Source: CAZDKO01 sp964506075 [NCBI: uncultured bacterium]
Lineage (GTDB): Bacteria > CAZDME01 > JAYEMH01
Length of the DNA: 35,692 bases
Assembly: GCA_964506075.1 (NCBI GenBank)
Contig: CAZDKO010000017.1
Span: forward strand, 1 to 35,692
Reading direction: 5' to 3'
Shown: piece after piece, positions 13,155-20,753 of the stretch
Layout: the number at the start of each line of letters is the position of its first letter
Numbering within the stretch: position 1 is the stretch's first letter
Program-made: the position numbers and the translations under genes
The notes under the pieces: generated by a model
Database searches by the model: none
What the model was told of the DNA's origin: nothing
The model's input: the letters and a program-made list of their open reading frames with translations, nothing else

Positions 13155-14522
13155 TTATTCCGTAGTAAATATCTGGAATCCGGCGTAAGACTCCATACCG
13201 TGCTCGCCAATATCCAGCCCTTTAAGCTGTTCTTCGTCTGAAGCTCTTAAGCCTATGGTCCTTTTGATAATATAAAAAAGAGCTAGCGTAGACCCAAATA
13301 CCCACAAAAATACTGAAACTACACCTGTAAGTTGGACGAAAAACTGGGATAACCCTCCCCCGAAGAAGAAACCATTAACTGCACCCACGCCACTGGATTC
13401 ACCATAAGCGCTTTGAGCAAAAAGTCCCACAGAGAGTGTGCCCCAAGTTCCACAGACACCATGAACTGATATTGCACCCACTGGATCATCAATATGTAAA
13501 ACCTTATCAATAAACTCAACGCTAAACACAACCAAAATTCCAGCCACGGCGCCAATAATAATGGCAGAAAGTGGCGAAACACAAGCACAAGGAGCCGTAA
13601 TACCTACTAATCCTGCCAGAGCACCATTTAAAGCCATGCTGGTGTCGGGTTTTCCAAATCTCACCCAGGATGTAAACATAGCCGTAATTGCTCCTGCTGC
13701 CGCAGCCAGATTGGTAGTTACAGCAATAGTGGCAATACTTAAGTTTGTACCCGATGTAGTACTTCCGGCGTTAAAACCAAACCAGCCAAACCAGAGGATA
13801 AATACACCTAAGGCGGCTAAAGGGATATTATGTCCGGGGATGGCATTAGAGGTCCCATTATTATTATATTTACCTATTCTTGGGCCAAGCAGTATTGTAC
13901 CGGCTAAAGCTGCCCAGCCGCCGACTGAATGTACCACTGTAGAACCGGCAAAGTCTATCATGCCCTTATTTCCCAGCCAGCCGCCTCCCCAAATCCAATG
14001 GCCTACTACGGGATATATCAAAGCGCAAATAAAAAATGAGTAAATCAAATAAGCCGGAAATCGCGTCCTTTCAGCCATTGCCCCGGAAACAATGGTTGCT
14101 GCCGTAGCGGCAAAAACTACCTGGAACATCCAGTAAACAAACTGCCATAACCCTTCGGCTGTCGAGGGATTGGCACTACTTAAGAAAAATCCACTCGTGC
14201 CAAAAAGTCCTAATTTAGAAGCCCCAAACATTATGCCAAAACCAATCAGCCAGAAAGCAATTGAACCGATACAAAAATCCATAAGATTCTTCATCATGAT
14301 ATTGGCCGCGTTTTTTGCTCTGGTAAAACCTGTTTCCACCATAGCAAAGCCTGCTTGCATAAAGAAGACCAGGAACGCGGCTATCAAAGTCCAGACCGTA
14401 TTGATTGCTACTGCATTAGCTGCTGTCGTCGCCTCATCAGCAAAGGCAAATAAAGGGGAAACTATAATAACTAAAGTAACTAAAAACGCCTTTGCCACTA
14501 ATTTTAATATCTTCATAAACAT
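13155..14522 (-). CDS. amtB: Ammonium transporter
   Basis: The 455-residue protein begins with a cleavable signal peptide (ending FAFADEA), as usual for Amt proteins, followed by eleven membrane helices. Channel residues can be placed: the pair of pore histidines in VHSVGGWAAL and VHGVCGTWGTL, and the Amt signature FILWFGWFGFNAGS. The C-terminal tail (RTIGLRASDEEQLKGLDIGEHGME) is the regulatory tail that contacts P-II. It imports ammonium at low concentrations. Ribosome site AAGGAGG precedes the ATG at 14522. It lies between a porin gene and a P-II gene. Confidence 0.97.
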   Translation of the reverse strand: MFMKILKLVAKAFLVTLVIIVSPLFAFADEATTAANAVAINTVWTLIAAFLVFFMQAGFAMVETGFTRAKNAANIMMKNLMDFCIGSIAFWLIGFGIMFGASKLGLFGTSGFFLSSANPSTAEGLWQFVYWMFQVVFAATAATIVSGAMAERTRFPAYLIYSFFICALIYPVVGHWIWGGGWLGNKGMIDFAGSTVVHSVGGWAALAGTILLGPRIGKYNNNGTSNAIPGHNIPLAALGVFILWFGWFGFNAGSTTSGTNLSIATIAVTTNLAAAAGAITAMFTSWVRFGKPDTSMALNGALAGLVGITAPCACVSPLSAIIIGAVAGILVVFSVEFIDKVLHIDDPVGAISVHGVCGTWGTLSVGLFAQSAYGESSGVGAVNGFFFGGGLSQFFVQLTGVVSVFLWVFGSTLALFYIIKRTIGLRASDEEQLKGLDIGEHGMESYAGFQIFTTE

Positions 14523-14567
14523 TTTATTTATACCTCCTTCCGTAAGCCCCTATCTAACGGGGGTGAG

Positions 14568-15323
14568 CTAAAAACTAAACGCCAGGGTAAATCCTCCGTA
14601 AAATTGGTCATCCTGATTGCCATCGTTGGAATCCTCCAGACCTCCAAAAGGCATAGAGTAGTTGATATTGGGAATCAAGGATATCTTTTCGGTCAAAGGA
14701 ATAGTTAACCCTACCCCGATGGCTACGTCTCCACCTTCGCCGTTAATAAAAAGTTCATTATTGTAACCGACATGACCGCTTAAATCAAGCGTTATGGGAC
14801 TTTTCCCTAACGGAAGGCTATGACTCAATGCCAACACTATATAATCACCATCCCCGCCACCGGAATCTTCATCGCCAAAGTCACGGTACCAGGTTAAACT
14901 CGGGGAGAGAAGCGTATTTAAAGTAGTTCCTATATAGAATTCCTGGCTATGCAAATCAGAAGCCGGGAAATCATAATAGGTATATCCGGCCGAAAGGCTG
15001 AATTTGCCGGCGTCGTAGGTGTAATCTATGGCGTAATCAACCTCATCTGAATCCAGACTGTCATCTGTTTTAATATCAAAACTGCCCCACATGCTGACGG
15101 TAAAGCCATAAGCACTCGCGTATATTCCCTGCTGCATTACCGGATCATCATCCAGGGTAAAACCTCTCCATATGTACTTGGAGTTTACGGCTACATCCGC
15201 GCTTACTTCCAGAGGTGAATTTACAAGTATTCCTTCTTTCGCATACGCACCAACAACATTGACCCCCAGGCTTAAAACACATCCCACCAAAAACACACCT
15301 AACATCTTTCTGACCATAAACAT
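14568..15323 (-). CDS. TorF-family putative outer-membrane porin
   Basis: The 251-residue protein starts with a signal peptide (cleavage after AYAKE or nearby), then amphipathic beta strands, aromatic-rich, ending in Phe (GGFTLAFSF), which is the C-terminal signature for outer-membrane insertion. The segment SADVAVNSKYIWRGFTLDDD is characteristic of the gcw_chp/TorF family. Such barrels sit beside amtB in several Gram-negative bacteria and may help bring ammonium or other nitrogen compounds across the outer membrane (inference). Ribosome site AAAGGAGG. It lies between the short-T-loop P-II gene and amtB in one operon. Confidence 0.88.
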   Translation of the reverse strand: MFMVRKMLGVFLVGCVLSLGVNVVGAYAKEGILVNSPLEVSADVAVNSKYIWRGFTLDDDPVMQQGIYASAYGFTVSMWGSFDIKTDDSLDSDEVDYAIDYTYDAGKFSLSAGYTYYDFPASDLHSQEFYIGTTLNTLLSPSLTWYRDFGDEDSGGGDGDYIVLALSHSLPLGKSPITLDLSGHVGYNNELFINGEGGDVAIGVGLTIPLTEKISLIPNINYSMPFGGLEDSNDGNQDDQFYGGFTLAFSF

Positions 15324-15338
15324 CTTTACTTCCTCCTT

Positions 15339-15659
15339 TCAAATTAATGCCTCTTCCAGGCGTTCTTCTGTTCTTATTCGAAGCGCATCGTCCATCGGCA
15401 GAACAATAATTTTACCGTCACCCAACTCACCCGTGCGGCAGGTCTCAACAATTACCGAAATTAACTCTTCCACCTGGTCATCGGTAGCGTATATCTCTAA
15501 CTTGGTCTTAGGTAAAACGAGATAAGCGTCCGGGCGGGTAGTCTCTCTCCCAAATCCTTTAACTTCGGTAATCGTAATCCCGCCCACGGCAACCGACCTT
15601 AAAGCCTTTTCCACTTCCTTTAATTTTTCTGGACGGATTATACATTCAATCTTTTTCAT
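15339..15659 (-). CDS. P-II-type protein with shortened T-loop
   Basis: The 106-residue protein has the P-II fold landmarks: MKKIECIIRPEKLKEVEKAL, TEVKGFGR, the B-loop TGELGDGKIIV and a C-terminal ALRIRTEE. The T-loop is seven residues shorter than in GlnB/GlnK: between GFGR and LPK there are only ETTRPDAYLV, and the YRG segment is gone. I chose ATG at 15659 because GGAGGTGAG is directly before it. It is the first gene of the porin-amtB-P-II operon, so a nitrogen role is likely, but the usual T-loop contacts and modification site are lacking. Confidence 0.9.
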   Translation of the reverse strand: MKKIECIIRPEKLKEVEKALRSVAVGGITITEVKGFGRETTRPDAYLVLPKTKLEIYATDDQVEELISVIVETCRTGELGDGKIIVLPMDDALRIRTEERLEEALI

Positions 15660-15905
15660 GCTCACCTCCATTCTCTCCTTTCATTAAATAAAAAAGGCGG
15701 CCTTTCTTTTGTCTTCGCGACATCAGATCGGACGCCTGCGTCCCACTAGGCACTACTCTGTACTGCTTGTAAAATAAGAAAGCGTTCCTTTTAACAGGAA
15801 CGCCCATGTCCCTCTTATCTTATTGGCACTTCAACGCGCCAGTTTTTTTCTCTACAACTATAAAAGTAAAAAACGAGGTAGTTTGTTAACCTCTTTTTTT
15901 TATTT
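15660..15905 (-). promoter_or_regulatory. Structured leader of the ammonium operon
   Basis: The 246-bp leader, read on the reverse strand, holds in order: TGGCGC/GTGCCA (around 15831-15848), the hairpin GCGTTCC/GGAACGC (about 15782-15803) followed by a T-rich run, GGACG/CGTCC (around 15730-15743), GTCGCGAAGAC (15711-15721) and a short AAAGG/CCTTT stem with TTTTTT just before the ribosome site. Two T-rich hairpins in one leader suggest regulated termination. No sigma-54 promoter was recognised. I could not assign a riboswitch class. Confidence 0.45.
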
Positions 15906-15915
15906 TTTAAATCCG

Positions 15916-16040
15916 GGGGACACAATACCTATTTATTTTTCTTCTTGCGCCCCGCTCTCTTCTTCTTAAGGTTTATATTAAAAATAGATTCCTGTTTTTC
16001 TATTTTAACCACCCCTGTAAAGAAATTAGTATTGTGTCCC
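15916..16040. mobile_element. MITE-like repeat, copy C (125 bp)
   Basis: GGGGACACAATAC at 15916-15928 and GTATTGTGTCCC at 16029-16040 form the inverted ends. The interior, CTTCTTGCGCCCCGCTCTC and onward, matches copies B and D with few changes. Lies 13 bp after the stop of the fic gene. Confidence 0.88.
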
Positions 16041-16052
16041 TATAATTAAAGG

Positions 16053-17183
16053 TCATTTTTCTTCGAAAAGACTGAGATAATCCTTATAGACAAACAGCCG
16101 GCCATACCGCTTACCCTTATCTTTAGGAACTAAAATTCCTAGTTTGACAAATCTATCAGTGAGCCGATTCGCAGCTTCACGGGATAAATTTGCAACTTGC
16201 TCGATTTTCCTGACATTTATTATCGGGAGTCTATATAAGTTCTTCAGTAACACGATAGCGTTTTTACTTGCCCTACCTAGTTCAGATACTTTATGCAAGT
16301 CTTTTTCGCGTAAATCGATAACATTATTTGAGGTTTGTATTGCTTCGCCGGCAACCCTGATAACACCTTTTAGAAAAAATTCCAGCCATGAAACAATATT
16401 TCCCTTTCTATATTCATCAAGCATAGAAAAATAAAAATCTCTGTGTTTTTTGAAATGTTCCGAAAGATATAACACCGGCCTTTCCAATATTCCCTGTTGA
16501 CATAAATAAAAGGTAATCAATAATCTCCCCGTTCTGCCATTTCCATCTAAAAAAGGATGTATTGTTTCAAATTGGCTATGTAGCAAGCCCACTTTTATTA
16601 AAATAGGTATGTCTTCAGAAGAATAGAAGAATTTTTCCAGATCGCTCATTGCCTCCATCACATATTCTGGTGGTGGCGGAACAAAATGAGCATCGGCTGG
16701 ACTTGTCCCCATAATCCAGTTTTGACTTTTTCTAAATTCGCCCGGATGCGGATATGTAGAGCCTCTAGCCTTTGTCAACAAAGTAGCATGGACCTCCTTA
16801 ATCAATCTTAGCGATAACGGTAACTTATCCAGCCTTTTTAACCCTTTATTCATCGCTTTAATATAATGTAAAATATCGTCAACGTCTTTTGGTAAATCTG
16901 GAGTTCGTTCTACTTCCGCCTGTAGCGCATCAGTAAGCTTTGCCCGTGTACCTTCCACCTGGCTTGAGTAAGCAGCCTCTTTGTTAATATACATAAATAT
17001 AAAAAAGTCGATATCCGGTAAAAGCTTAGTCAAACCATCCAATTTACCAAGTTGTAAGTTGGCATTTGCAAGAAGTTTGATTATCTTTGGTTCATTGAAA
17101 GAGATTTCTGCTGGCGGAAACTTCTCAGGTATAAAAGCTTTATAATTTCCCTTTTGCTGAACATATTTTCCTATGGTTATCAT
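16053..17183 (-). CDS. Fic family AMP-transferase with N-terminal inhibitory helix
   Basis: The 376-residue protein has the catalytic Fic motif HPFLDGNGRTGR at residues 209-220, complete with the base His and phosphate-binding loop. The self-inhibitory motif (S/T)xxxE(G/N) occurs at residues 73-78 (SSQVEG), which makes it a class II Fic protein. A flap-region sequence (GTSPADAHFVPPPPEYV) and a C-terminal winged-helix domain (ANLSREAANRLTDRFVKLG) complete the usual domain order. Such proteins put AMP on target-protein hydroxyls; the target is unknown. The start at 17183 has GGAGG before it. The C-terminal helix-turn-helix and the repeated operator at its promoter suggest self-control. Confidence 0.95.
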   Translation of the reverse strand: MITIGKYVQQKGNYKAFIPEKFPPAEISFNEPKIIKLLANANLQLGKLDGLTKLLPDIDFFIFMYINKEAAYSSQVEGTRAKLTDALQAEVERTPDLPKDVDDILHYIKAMNKGLKRLDKLPLSLRLIKEVHATLLTKARGSTYPHPGEFRKSQNWIMGTSPADAHFVPPPPEYVMEAMSDLEKFFYSSEDIPILIKVGLLHSQFETIHPFLDGNGRTGRLLITFYLCQQGILERPVLYLSEHFKKHRDFYFSMLDEYRKGNIVSWLEFFLKGVIRVAGEAIQTSNNVIDLREKDLHKVSELGRASKNAIVLLKNLYRLPIINVRKIEQVANLSREAANRLTDRFVKLGILVPKDKGKRYGRLFVYKDYLSLFEEK

Positions 17184-17210
17184 CCAAACCTCCAATTTGA
17201 CTTTTCTTAA

Positions 17211-17260
17211 GATGTCAACATTATAAGTTAAAAGTTGACATCTGTCAAGTAGATGTCAAC
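17211..17260 (-). promoter_or_regulatory. fic promoter with three copies of one operator box
   Basis: On the reverse strand TTGACA (17243-17248) and TATAAT (17220-17225) are 17 bp apart, both perfect. The 9-bp word GTTGACATC occurs at 17251-17259 and 17211-17219 in one direction and at 17234-17242 in the other, so it flanks both promoter elements. Repressor binding here would shut fic off. Confidence 0.8.
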
Positions 17261-17261
17261 T

Positions 17262-17284
17262 ATAATTTCAATTATTGAAATTAT
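17262..17284. repeat. AT-rich perfect palindrome next to the fic promoter
   Basis: ATAATTTCAAT and ATTGAAATTAT flank a single central base: 11-bp arms. May be a further protein site. Confidence 0.5.
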
Positions 17285-17396
17285 GATAACCAGGTATAAT
17301 AGTGTCTCTTCTGTCTTCCTCTGTCAACCGAAAGTTAGGATAATAACTATTCTGTTATATTAAACATTTGTTAAATCAACTGCTAATCTCTAATCC

Positions 17397-17523
17397 GGGC
17401 GACACAATACCTATTTATTTTTCTTCTTGCGCCCCGCTCTATTCTTCTCAAGGTTTATATTAAAAATAGATTCCGGTTTTTCTATTTTAACCACCCCTGT
17501 CAAGAAATTAGTATTGTGTCCCC
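17397..17523. mobile_element. MITE-like repeat, copy D (127 bp)
   Basis: Left end GGGCGACACAATAC and right end GTATTGTGTCCCC. On the reverse strand it reads [16 protein letters not shown] (with small changes) and then a basic C-terminal tail, as in copies B and C. Placed 16 bp before the promoter of the gene at 17601. Confidence 0.88.
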
Positions 17524-17538
17524 AGATTTTGATTTTGA

Positions 17539-17567
17539 TTGTCATCCAGAATAAACAGGAGTATAAT
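17539..17567 (+). promoter_or_regulatory. Promoter of the exported hydrolase gene
   Basis: TTGTCA (17539-17544) and TATAAT (17562-17567) are 17 bp apart; start near 17574, short leader with AAGGAGGAG. Confidence 0.7.
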
Positions 17568-17600
17568 ATTTTGGGAAAAGCCTTTTAAAAGGAGGAGATC

Positions 17601-18902
17601 ATGAAAAAGTTGCTTTGCTTTTTACTTGTTTCTTGTTTCATCGCCGGATCCGGAACAGGCACCCTAGCCAAAAACACCAACCCGACTATAGTTACCAATG
17701 AAGTAATATTGGCTAAGGAGCCGGATACTTATCTGGAGATCCGGCACATAGTTTTGCGCGGAACCAACGAGGAGATCGGCAAGGCCTTGGGCGACATCGC
17801 CCAGGAGTGGCTCGGCATCAAAAAACTCGTTCATTATGCTGGACCGATCTATGCCGAGGCCCGCCGCCAGTATATGGGAAAAAACTACCCGATCCTTCTT
17901 GAACGGATGGAAGGCGTGGCCAAATCATACAGCCTGCCTCCCACAGATAACACTTATGTCACCAGCGGCCTTTATTACGATATCGCTCCTTTTGCCTGCT
18001 CGGCGGTATTTTTCCCGGCCAGTTCTACGACCAATGGCCACTCTCTTCTTGGTCATAATATAGATTTTCACACCGCAACGATGCGGGAAATGTTAGGAAT
18101 GGAGCGAGTCGAGGGAGACCATAATCTTTATTCCAGAAATTTCGTCATGGAACTCTACCCGGATAAAGGTTACCCCTCTATCGTCGTAGGTGCCTTGGAT
18201 TTATTAAACGGCTTCCAGGGCGGGATGAACTCCGAAGGCTTAATCGTGACCATGCTCTCAGATGATCTTGGCACGCCCAATACCAATCCCAATCCGCTGG
18301 GCGATGATACCGGCGGTCTGAACTTGCTGCAACTTAACAGATTGATCTTGGATACCTGCGCCACGGTGGATGAAGCTAAACTGGCGATTCTCAATAATAA
18401 GCTAGTCGTAGGATTTATACCTGGGCATCTTCAGATCTGTGACCGCTTCGGCAAGTCTTTCATTTTTGATACCGCACCAGGGGATTTCAGTTATCACTAC
18501 ACCGAAAATAATGGCCAGCCGCAGGTCATAACCAATCACGCAGTTTTCCTCTATCCCGACGTCACCAAGTTCCCGCCCTATTCATCCAAAGGCACTTACA
18601 ATACTTTTTACCGCTATGTCAAACTTACTGATTATATAAAAGGTCATCAGGGAAAATTTTCGCCTGTTGATATCAAGGAAGCCATGAGCCTGGCCTATGC
18701 CCATACTACTGATATAGCTGAAGGGTCGGTCGGTCCTTTGCCCCATCGGACGCTCTGGTCCATGCTGTACGATATCAACGAGCGCAGCATTGAAGTAAAA
18801 TTTTATCTTAATGATGGGCCTATTGATCCGTCAACCGGCGATCCCGCACTAATATTTACCGAGCCCTTCAAGTTCAAACTGAAAAGAGCGGGCAATAAAT
18901 AA
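17601..18902 (+). CDS. Exported C45/choloylglycine-hydrolase-like N-terminal nucleophile enzyme
   Basis: The 433-residue protein has a signal peptide (first ~23 residues, LLCFLLVSCFIAGSGTG), so it acts outside the cytoplasm. The body recalls acyl-CoA:6-aminopenicillanate acyltransferase (peptidase C45) and conjugated bile acid hydrolases. The segment PFACSAVFFPASS holds the probable nucleophile Cys, followed by NGHSLLGHNIDFH, the G-x-N-x-D element of this clan, and GGMNSEGLIVTM further on. These enzymes cleave linear amide bonds or move acyl groups; substrate unknown. In most relatives the Cys is exposed by self-cleavage; here it sits about 130 residues in, so a propeptide would have to be removed. 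Ribosome site AAGGAGGAG. Confidence 0.8.
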   Translation: MKKLLCFLLVSCFIAGSGTGTLAKNTNPTIVTNEVILAKEPDTYLEIRHIVLRGTNEEIGKALGDIAQEWLGIKKLVHYAGPIYAEARRQYMGKNYPILLERMEGVAKSYSLPPTDNTYVTSGLYYDIAPFACSAVFFPASSTTNGHSLLGHNIDFHTATMREMLGMERVEGDHNLYSRNFVMELYPDKGYPSIVVGALDLLNGFQGGMNSEGLIVTMLSDDLGTPNTNPNPLGDDTGGLNLLQLNRLILDTCATVDEAKLAILNNKLVVGFIPGHLQICDRFGKSFIFDTAPGDFSYHYTENNGQPQVITNHAVFLYPDVTKFPPYSSKGTYNTFYRYVKLTDYIKGHQGKFSPVDIKEAMSLAYAHTTDIAEGSVGPLPHRTLWSMLYDINERSIEVKFYLNDGPIDPSTGDPALIFTEPFKFKLKRAGNK

Positions 18903-19032
18903 AAGAGAAATGGTTTCTCGGGTAAGACTCTGCTTCGCTGGAACTTGTCGCCGTTTTAGCGGCTCCTTAAAAAGACACCCTGATGGTTTCTTTTTAATGT
19001 TTTTCTTCCTTCCGCAGAGAAGCGTAAGCCGG

Positions 19033-19059
19033 CAAGGAGGAAAATACTTTTCCTCCTTG
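19033..19059. terminator. Bidirectional hairpin after the hydrolase gene
   Basis: CAAGGAGGAAAA and TTTTCCTCCTTG form a perfect 12-bp stem with a 3-base loop, A-rich on one side and T-rich on the other. Confidence 0.55.
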
Positions 19060-19149
19060 ACAATCCTCCTTTGGCGTTCTCGTCTTGCCCCAAAGAAACA
19101 AAAGCAAAAAGCCTATCAAAGAATGATGGGCGAGCTGGTTAAATTTAAG

Positions 19150-19240
19150 ACTTTCGAAAATCGAGAATCGAAATTAGACCGCAATCGAAAATACCAGTTT
19201 AATCTATTTTCAATTTTCGATTTTCGATTGCTCTGTTAAA
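19150..19240. repeat. ATCGAAAA-rich dispersed repeat, copy near 19.2 kb
   Basis: The stretch contains AAAATCGAGAATCGAAAT, GACCGCAATCGAAAAT and ATTTTCGATTTTCGATTGC in opposite directions. The right part, through TTAAAT and the A-run before CCCAC, matches the copy at 3734-3790. Confidence 0.65.
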
Positions 19241-19241
19241 T

Positions 19242-19262
19242 AAAAAAACCCACAAAAGTGGG
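19242..19262 (-). terminator. Terminator downstream of tRNA-Asn
   Basis: On the reverse strand CCCAC and GTGGG enclose TTTTG, followed by seven T. Confidence 0.75.
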
Positions 19263-19329
19263 CAATGGCTCCCCACCTGCTGATTTGCTCGTCCGCATTG
19301 GACTACGCAAATCAAGACGCAGAGGGTTC

Positions 19330-19371
19330 GCCAAATTTGGGCACCGAAAATTATCAGCGCCCAAATTTGGC
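19330..19371 (-). repeat. Perfect inverted repeat overlapping the tRNA-Asn end
   Basis: GCCAAATTTGGGC (19330-19342) and GCCCAAATTTGGC (19359-19371) are exact inverse copies of 13 bp. The right arm contains the tRNA's last base and its encoded CCA. Confidence 0.8.
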
Positions 19372-19443
19372 TCCTCGGGCAAGACTCGAACTTGCGACCC
19401 GGTGGTTAACAGCCACCTGCTCTGCCGACTGAGCTACCGAGGA
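19368..19443 (-). tRNA. tRNA-Asn (anticodon GTT)
   Basis: The reverse strand folds as a complete tRNA: acceptor TCCTCGG/CCGAGGA, D arm GCTC..GAGC, anticodon stem GGTGG/CCACC around CTGTTAA, T arm GCAAG TTCGAGT CTTGC, discriminator G and encoded CCA (19368-19370). It is followed by hairpins and a T-run terminator. It reads Asn codons AAC/AAT. Confidence 0.97.
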
Positions 19444-19548
19444 ATGATTATTATTTCAAAGAACCTTCTCTTTTAGAAATTTTCTTTCCTGCCCCTGACT
19501 TAAAATATTTCTCTCTGTTGCGCGCTTCCTGTCTATTCTGATTATAAA

Positions 19549-19576
19549 CCCGTTAGAAGCACTGATTTCTAACGGG
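19549..19576. terminator. Terminator after the por operon
   Basis: CCCGTTAGAA and TTCTAACGGG form a perfect 10-bp stem. T-runs exist on both strands (GATTTTTT to the right, TTTAT to the left), so it may work both ways. Confidence 0.7.
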
Positions 19577-19607
19577 AGATTTTTTCATAATATTTAAGGA
19601 TAACTTC

Positions 19608-19832
19608 TTAATGCATTAATTCTTTATTTCGTTTATAGGAACGGGAAACCGCTTCCAGAGTGTCCGGGTCAATACCTATTTCTTTCGCCGAATTGAGATA
19701 AAAAAGCAGGACTTTTTCCATGCGGCTGACCGCCTGTTCCCGGGTCGAAGCCGAGGTCTCCAGGTTTAATTCCGGGCAGGCCGCCACGTAAGTTTTTCGG
19801 TCTTTCTTATACACTTCAATCGAAAAATACAT
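19608..19832 (-). CDS. HicB-like small protein
   Basis: The 74-residue protein resembles the N-terminal HicB domain: MYFSIEVYKKDRKTYVAACPELNLETSA, then a helix with REQAVSRMEKVLLFYLNSA. In toxin-antitoxin systems HicB blocks the RNase HicA, but no hicA gene is next to it. It starts one base after the end of porB, so it is the last gene of the por operon; that is an unusual place for an antitoxin. It lacks a C-terminal DNA-binding domain. It may be a stray HicB-fold protein with another role. Confidence 0.7.
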   Translation of the reverse strand: MYFSIEVYKKDRKTYVAACPELNLETSASTREQAVSRMEKVLLFYLNSAKEIGIDPDTLEAVSRSYKRNKELMH

Positions 19833-20753
19833 CTATTCCTCGCACCTTTTTAAAAGAATATTCCACTTTTTATCAATGTGTTTCTGGGTTTCTTCCAGGA
19901 TATATTTATTTTCCGGTTTAAAAAGATGTTTAAACCGCGTCTGTATTTTAAACAATTCTTCAACCGGCTTTTTTTCTTTGGGATTATAAGTTATTTTATA
20001 TTTCCCTTCATCCACCTCAAAAAGCGGCCAGTAGCAGGTATCAGCCGCCATCTTGCCGATATCTATGGTAATGGCCGGGTCATATCCCCAACCCAAACGG
20101 CACGGCGCTAAAACATTAATAAAACTGGGGCCGTCCTTGGCTAAAGCTTTCTGGACTTTCGTCACCAAATCATTCCAGAAGCCGGCCGCACTCTGGGCTA
20201 CATAAGGAATATCATGAGCAATGACAATATCCGTTAAATCCTTGCTGAACTGGAGTTTCCCGGGAACCTCTTTACCGGAAGGGGCCGTCGTCGTGCTTGC
20301 TCCTTTAGGGGTGGCCCCGCTTCTTTGAATCCCGGTGTTCATATACGCCTGGTTGTTATAACAAATATAAAGAAAACGATGCCGCCTTTCCAGGGCCCCG
20401 GAAAGAGACTGTAAACCGATATCATAAGTACCCCCATCCCCGCCAAAAGCAATAAAACGAATTTCTTTATCAATTTTTCCCTGTTTTTTTAAGGAGCGAT
20501 AGGCCGCCTCAATACCGCTGCAGGTTGCCGCCGAATTTTCAAAAGCGTTGTGTAAAAACGGCACCTTCCAGGCCGAATAAGGAAAAATAGTGGAAAAAAC
20601 CTCCAGACAACCGGTGGCTGAGGTAACCACGACCGGCTCTTCGGTGGCCAGAAGAACCTGCCGGACAATAAACGGCACGCTGCATCCGGCGCAGGCCCGG
20701 TGGCCGCCGCTAAATTTATCTCCCCTTTTGGCTAATTCTTTAAGTGAAGCCAT
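19833..20753 (-). CDS. porB: Pyruvate:ferredoxin oxidoreductase, beta subunit
   Basis: The 306-residue subunit binds thiamine diphosphate and one 4Fe-4S cluster. Cluster cysteines are visible at residues 21 and 24 (CAGC), 49 (TGCLEV) and in APCRLG near 218. The thiamine-diphosphate motif is GGDGGTYDIG followed by ICYNNQAYMNTG. The wider ketoacid oxidoreductase family also uses other 2-oxoacids, but the close fit of all four subunits to the PorABCD set supports pyruvate. The enzyme splits pyruvate to acetyl-CoA and CO2 with reduction of ferredoxin. It is next to porA (start codon touches its stop). Confidence 0.95.
   Translation of the reverse strand: MASLKELAKRGDKFSGGHRACAGCSVPFIVRQVLLATEEPVVVTSATGCLEVFSTIFPYSAWKVPFLHNAFENSAATCSGIEAAYRSLKKQGKIDKEIRFIAFGGDGGTYDIGLQSLSGALERRHRFLYICYNNQAYMNTGIQRSGATPKGASTTTAPSGKEVPGKLQFSKDLTDIVIAHDIPYVAQSAAGFWNDLVTKVQKALAKDGPSFINVLAPCRLGWGYDPAITIDIGKMAADTCYWPLFEVDEGKYKITYNPKEKKPVEELFKIQTRFKHLFKPENKYILEETQKHIDKKWNILLKRCEE

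Larger units (their letters stand above)
18903..19367. other. Repeat-rich intergenic region, no gene supported
   Basis: Open frames here look accidental. It holds a perfect hairpin CAAGGAGGAAAA/TTTTCCTCCTTG (19033-19059), a copy of the ATCGAAAA-rich repeat (about 19150-19240), the terminator of tRNA-Asn (19242-19262), a hairpin TGATTTGC/GCAAATCA (about 19280-19313) and a palindrome that reaches into the tRNA. Confidence 0.5.

Noticed and set aside
15660-15905. Glutamine riboswitch before the ammonium operon
   Set aside because: The GGAAGUA-type core is absent; only generic hairpins are seen.
18910-19239. Forward open frame of 109 codons
   Set aside because: It crosses two hairpins and a dispersed repeat; composition is unlike the neighbours.
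19608-19832. Complete HicAB toxin-antitoxin system
   Set aside because: No hicA-like frame is adjacent on either side; only a HicB-like gene is present.
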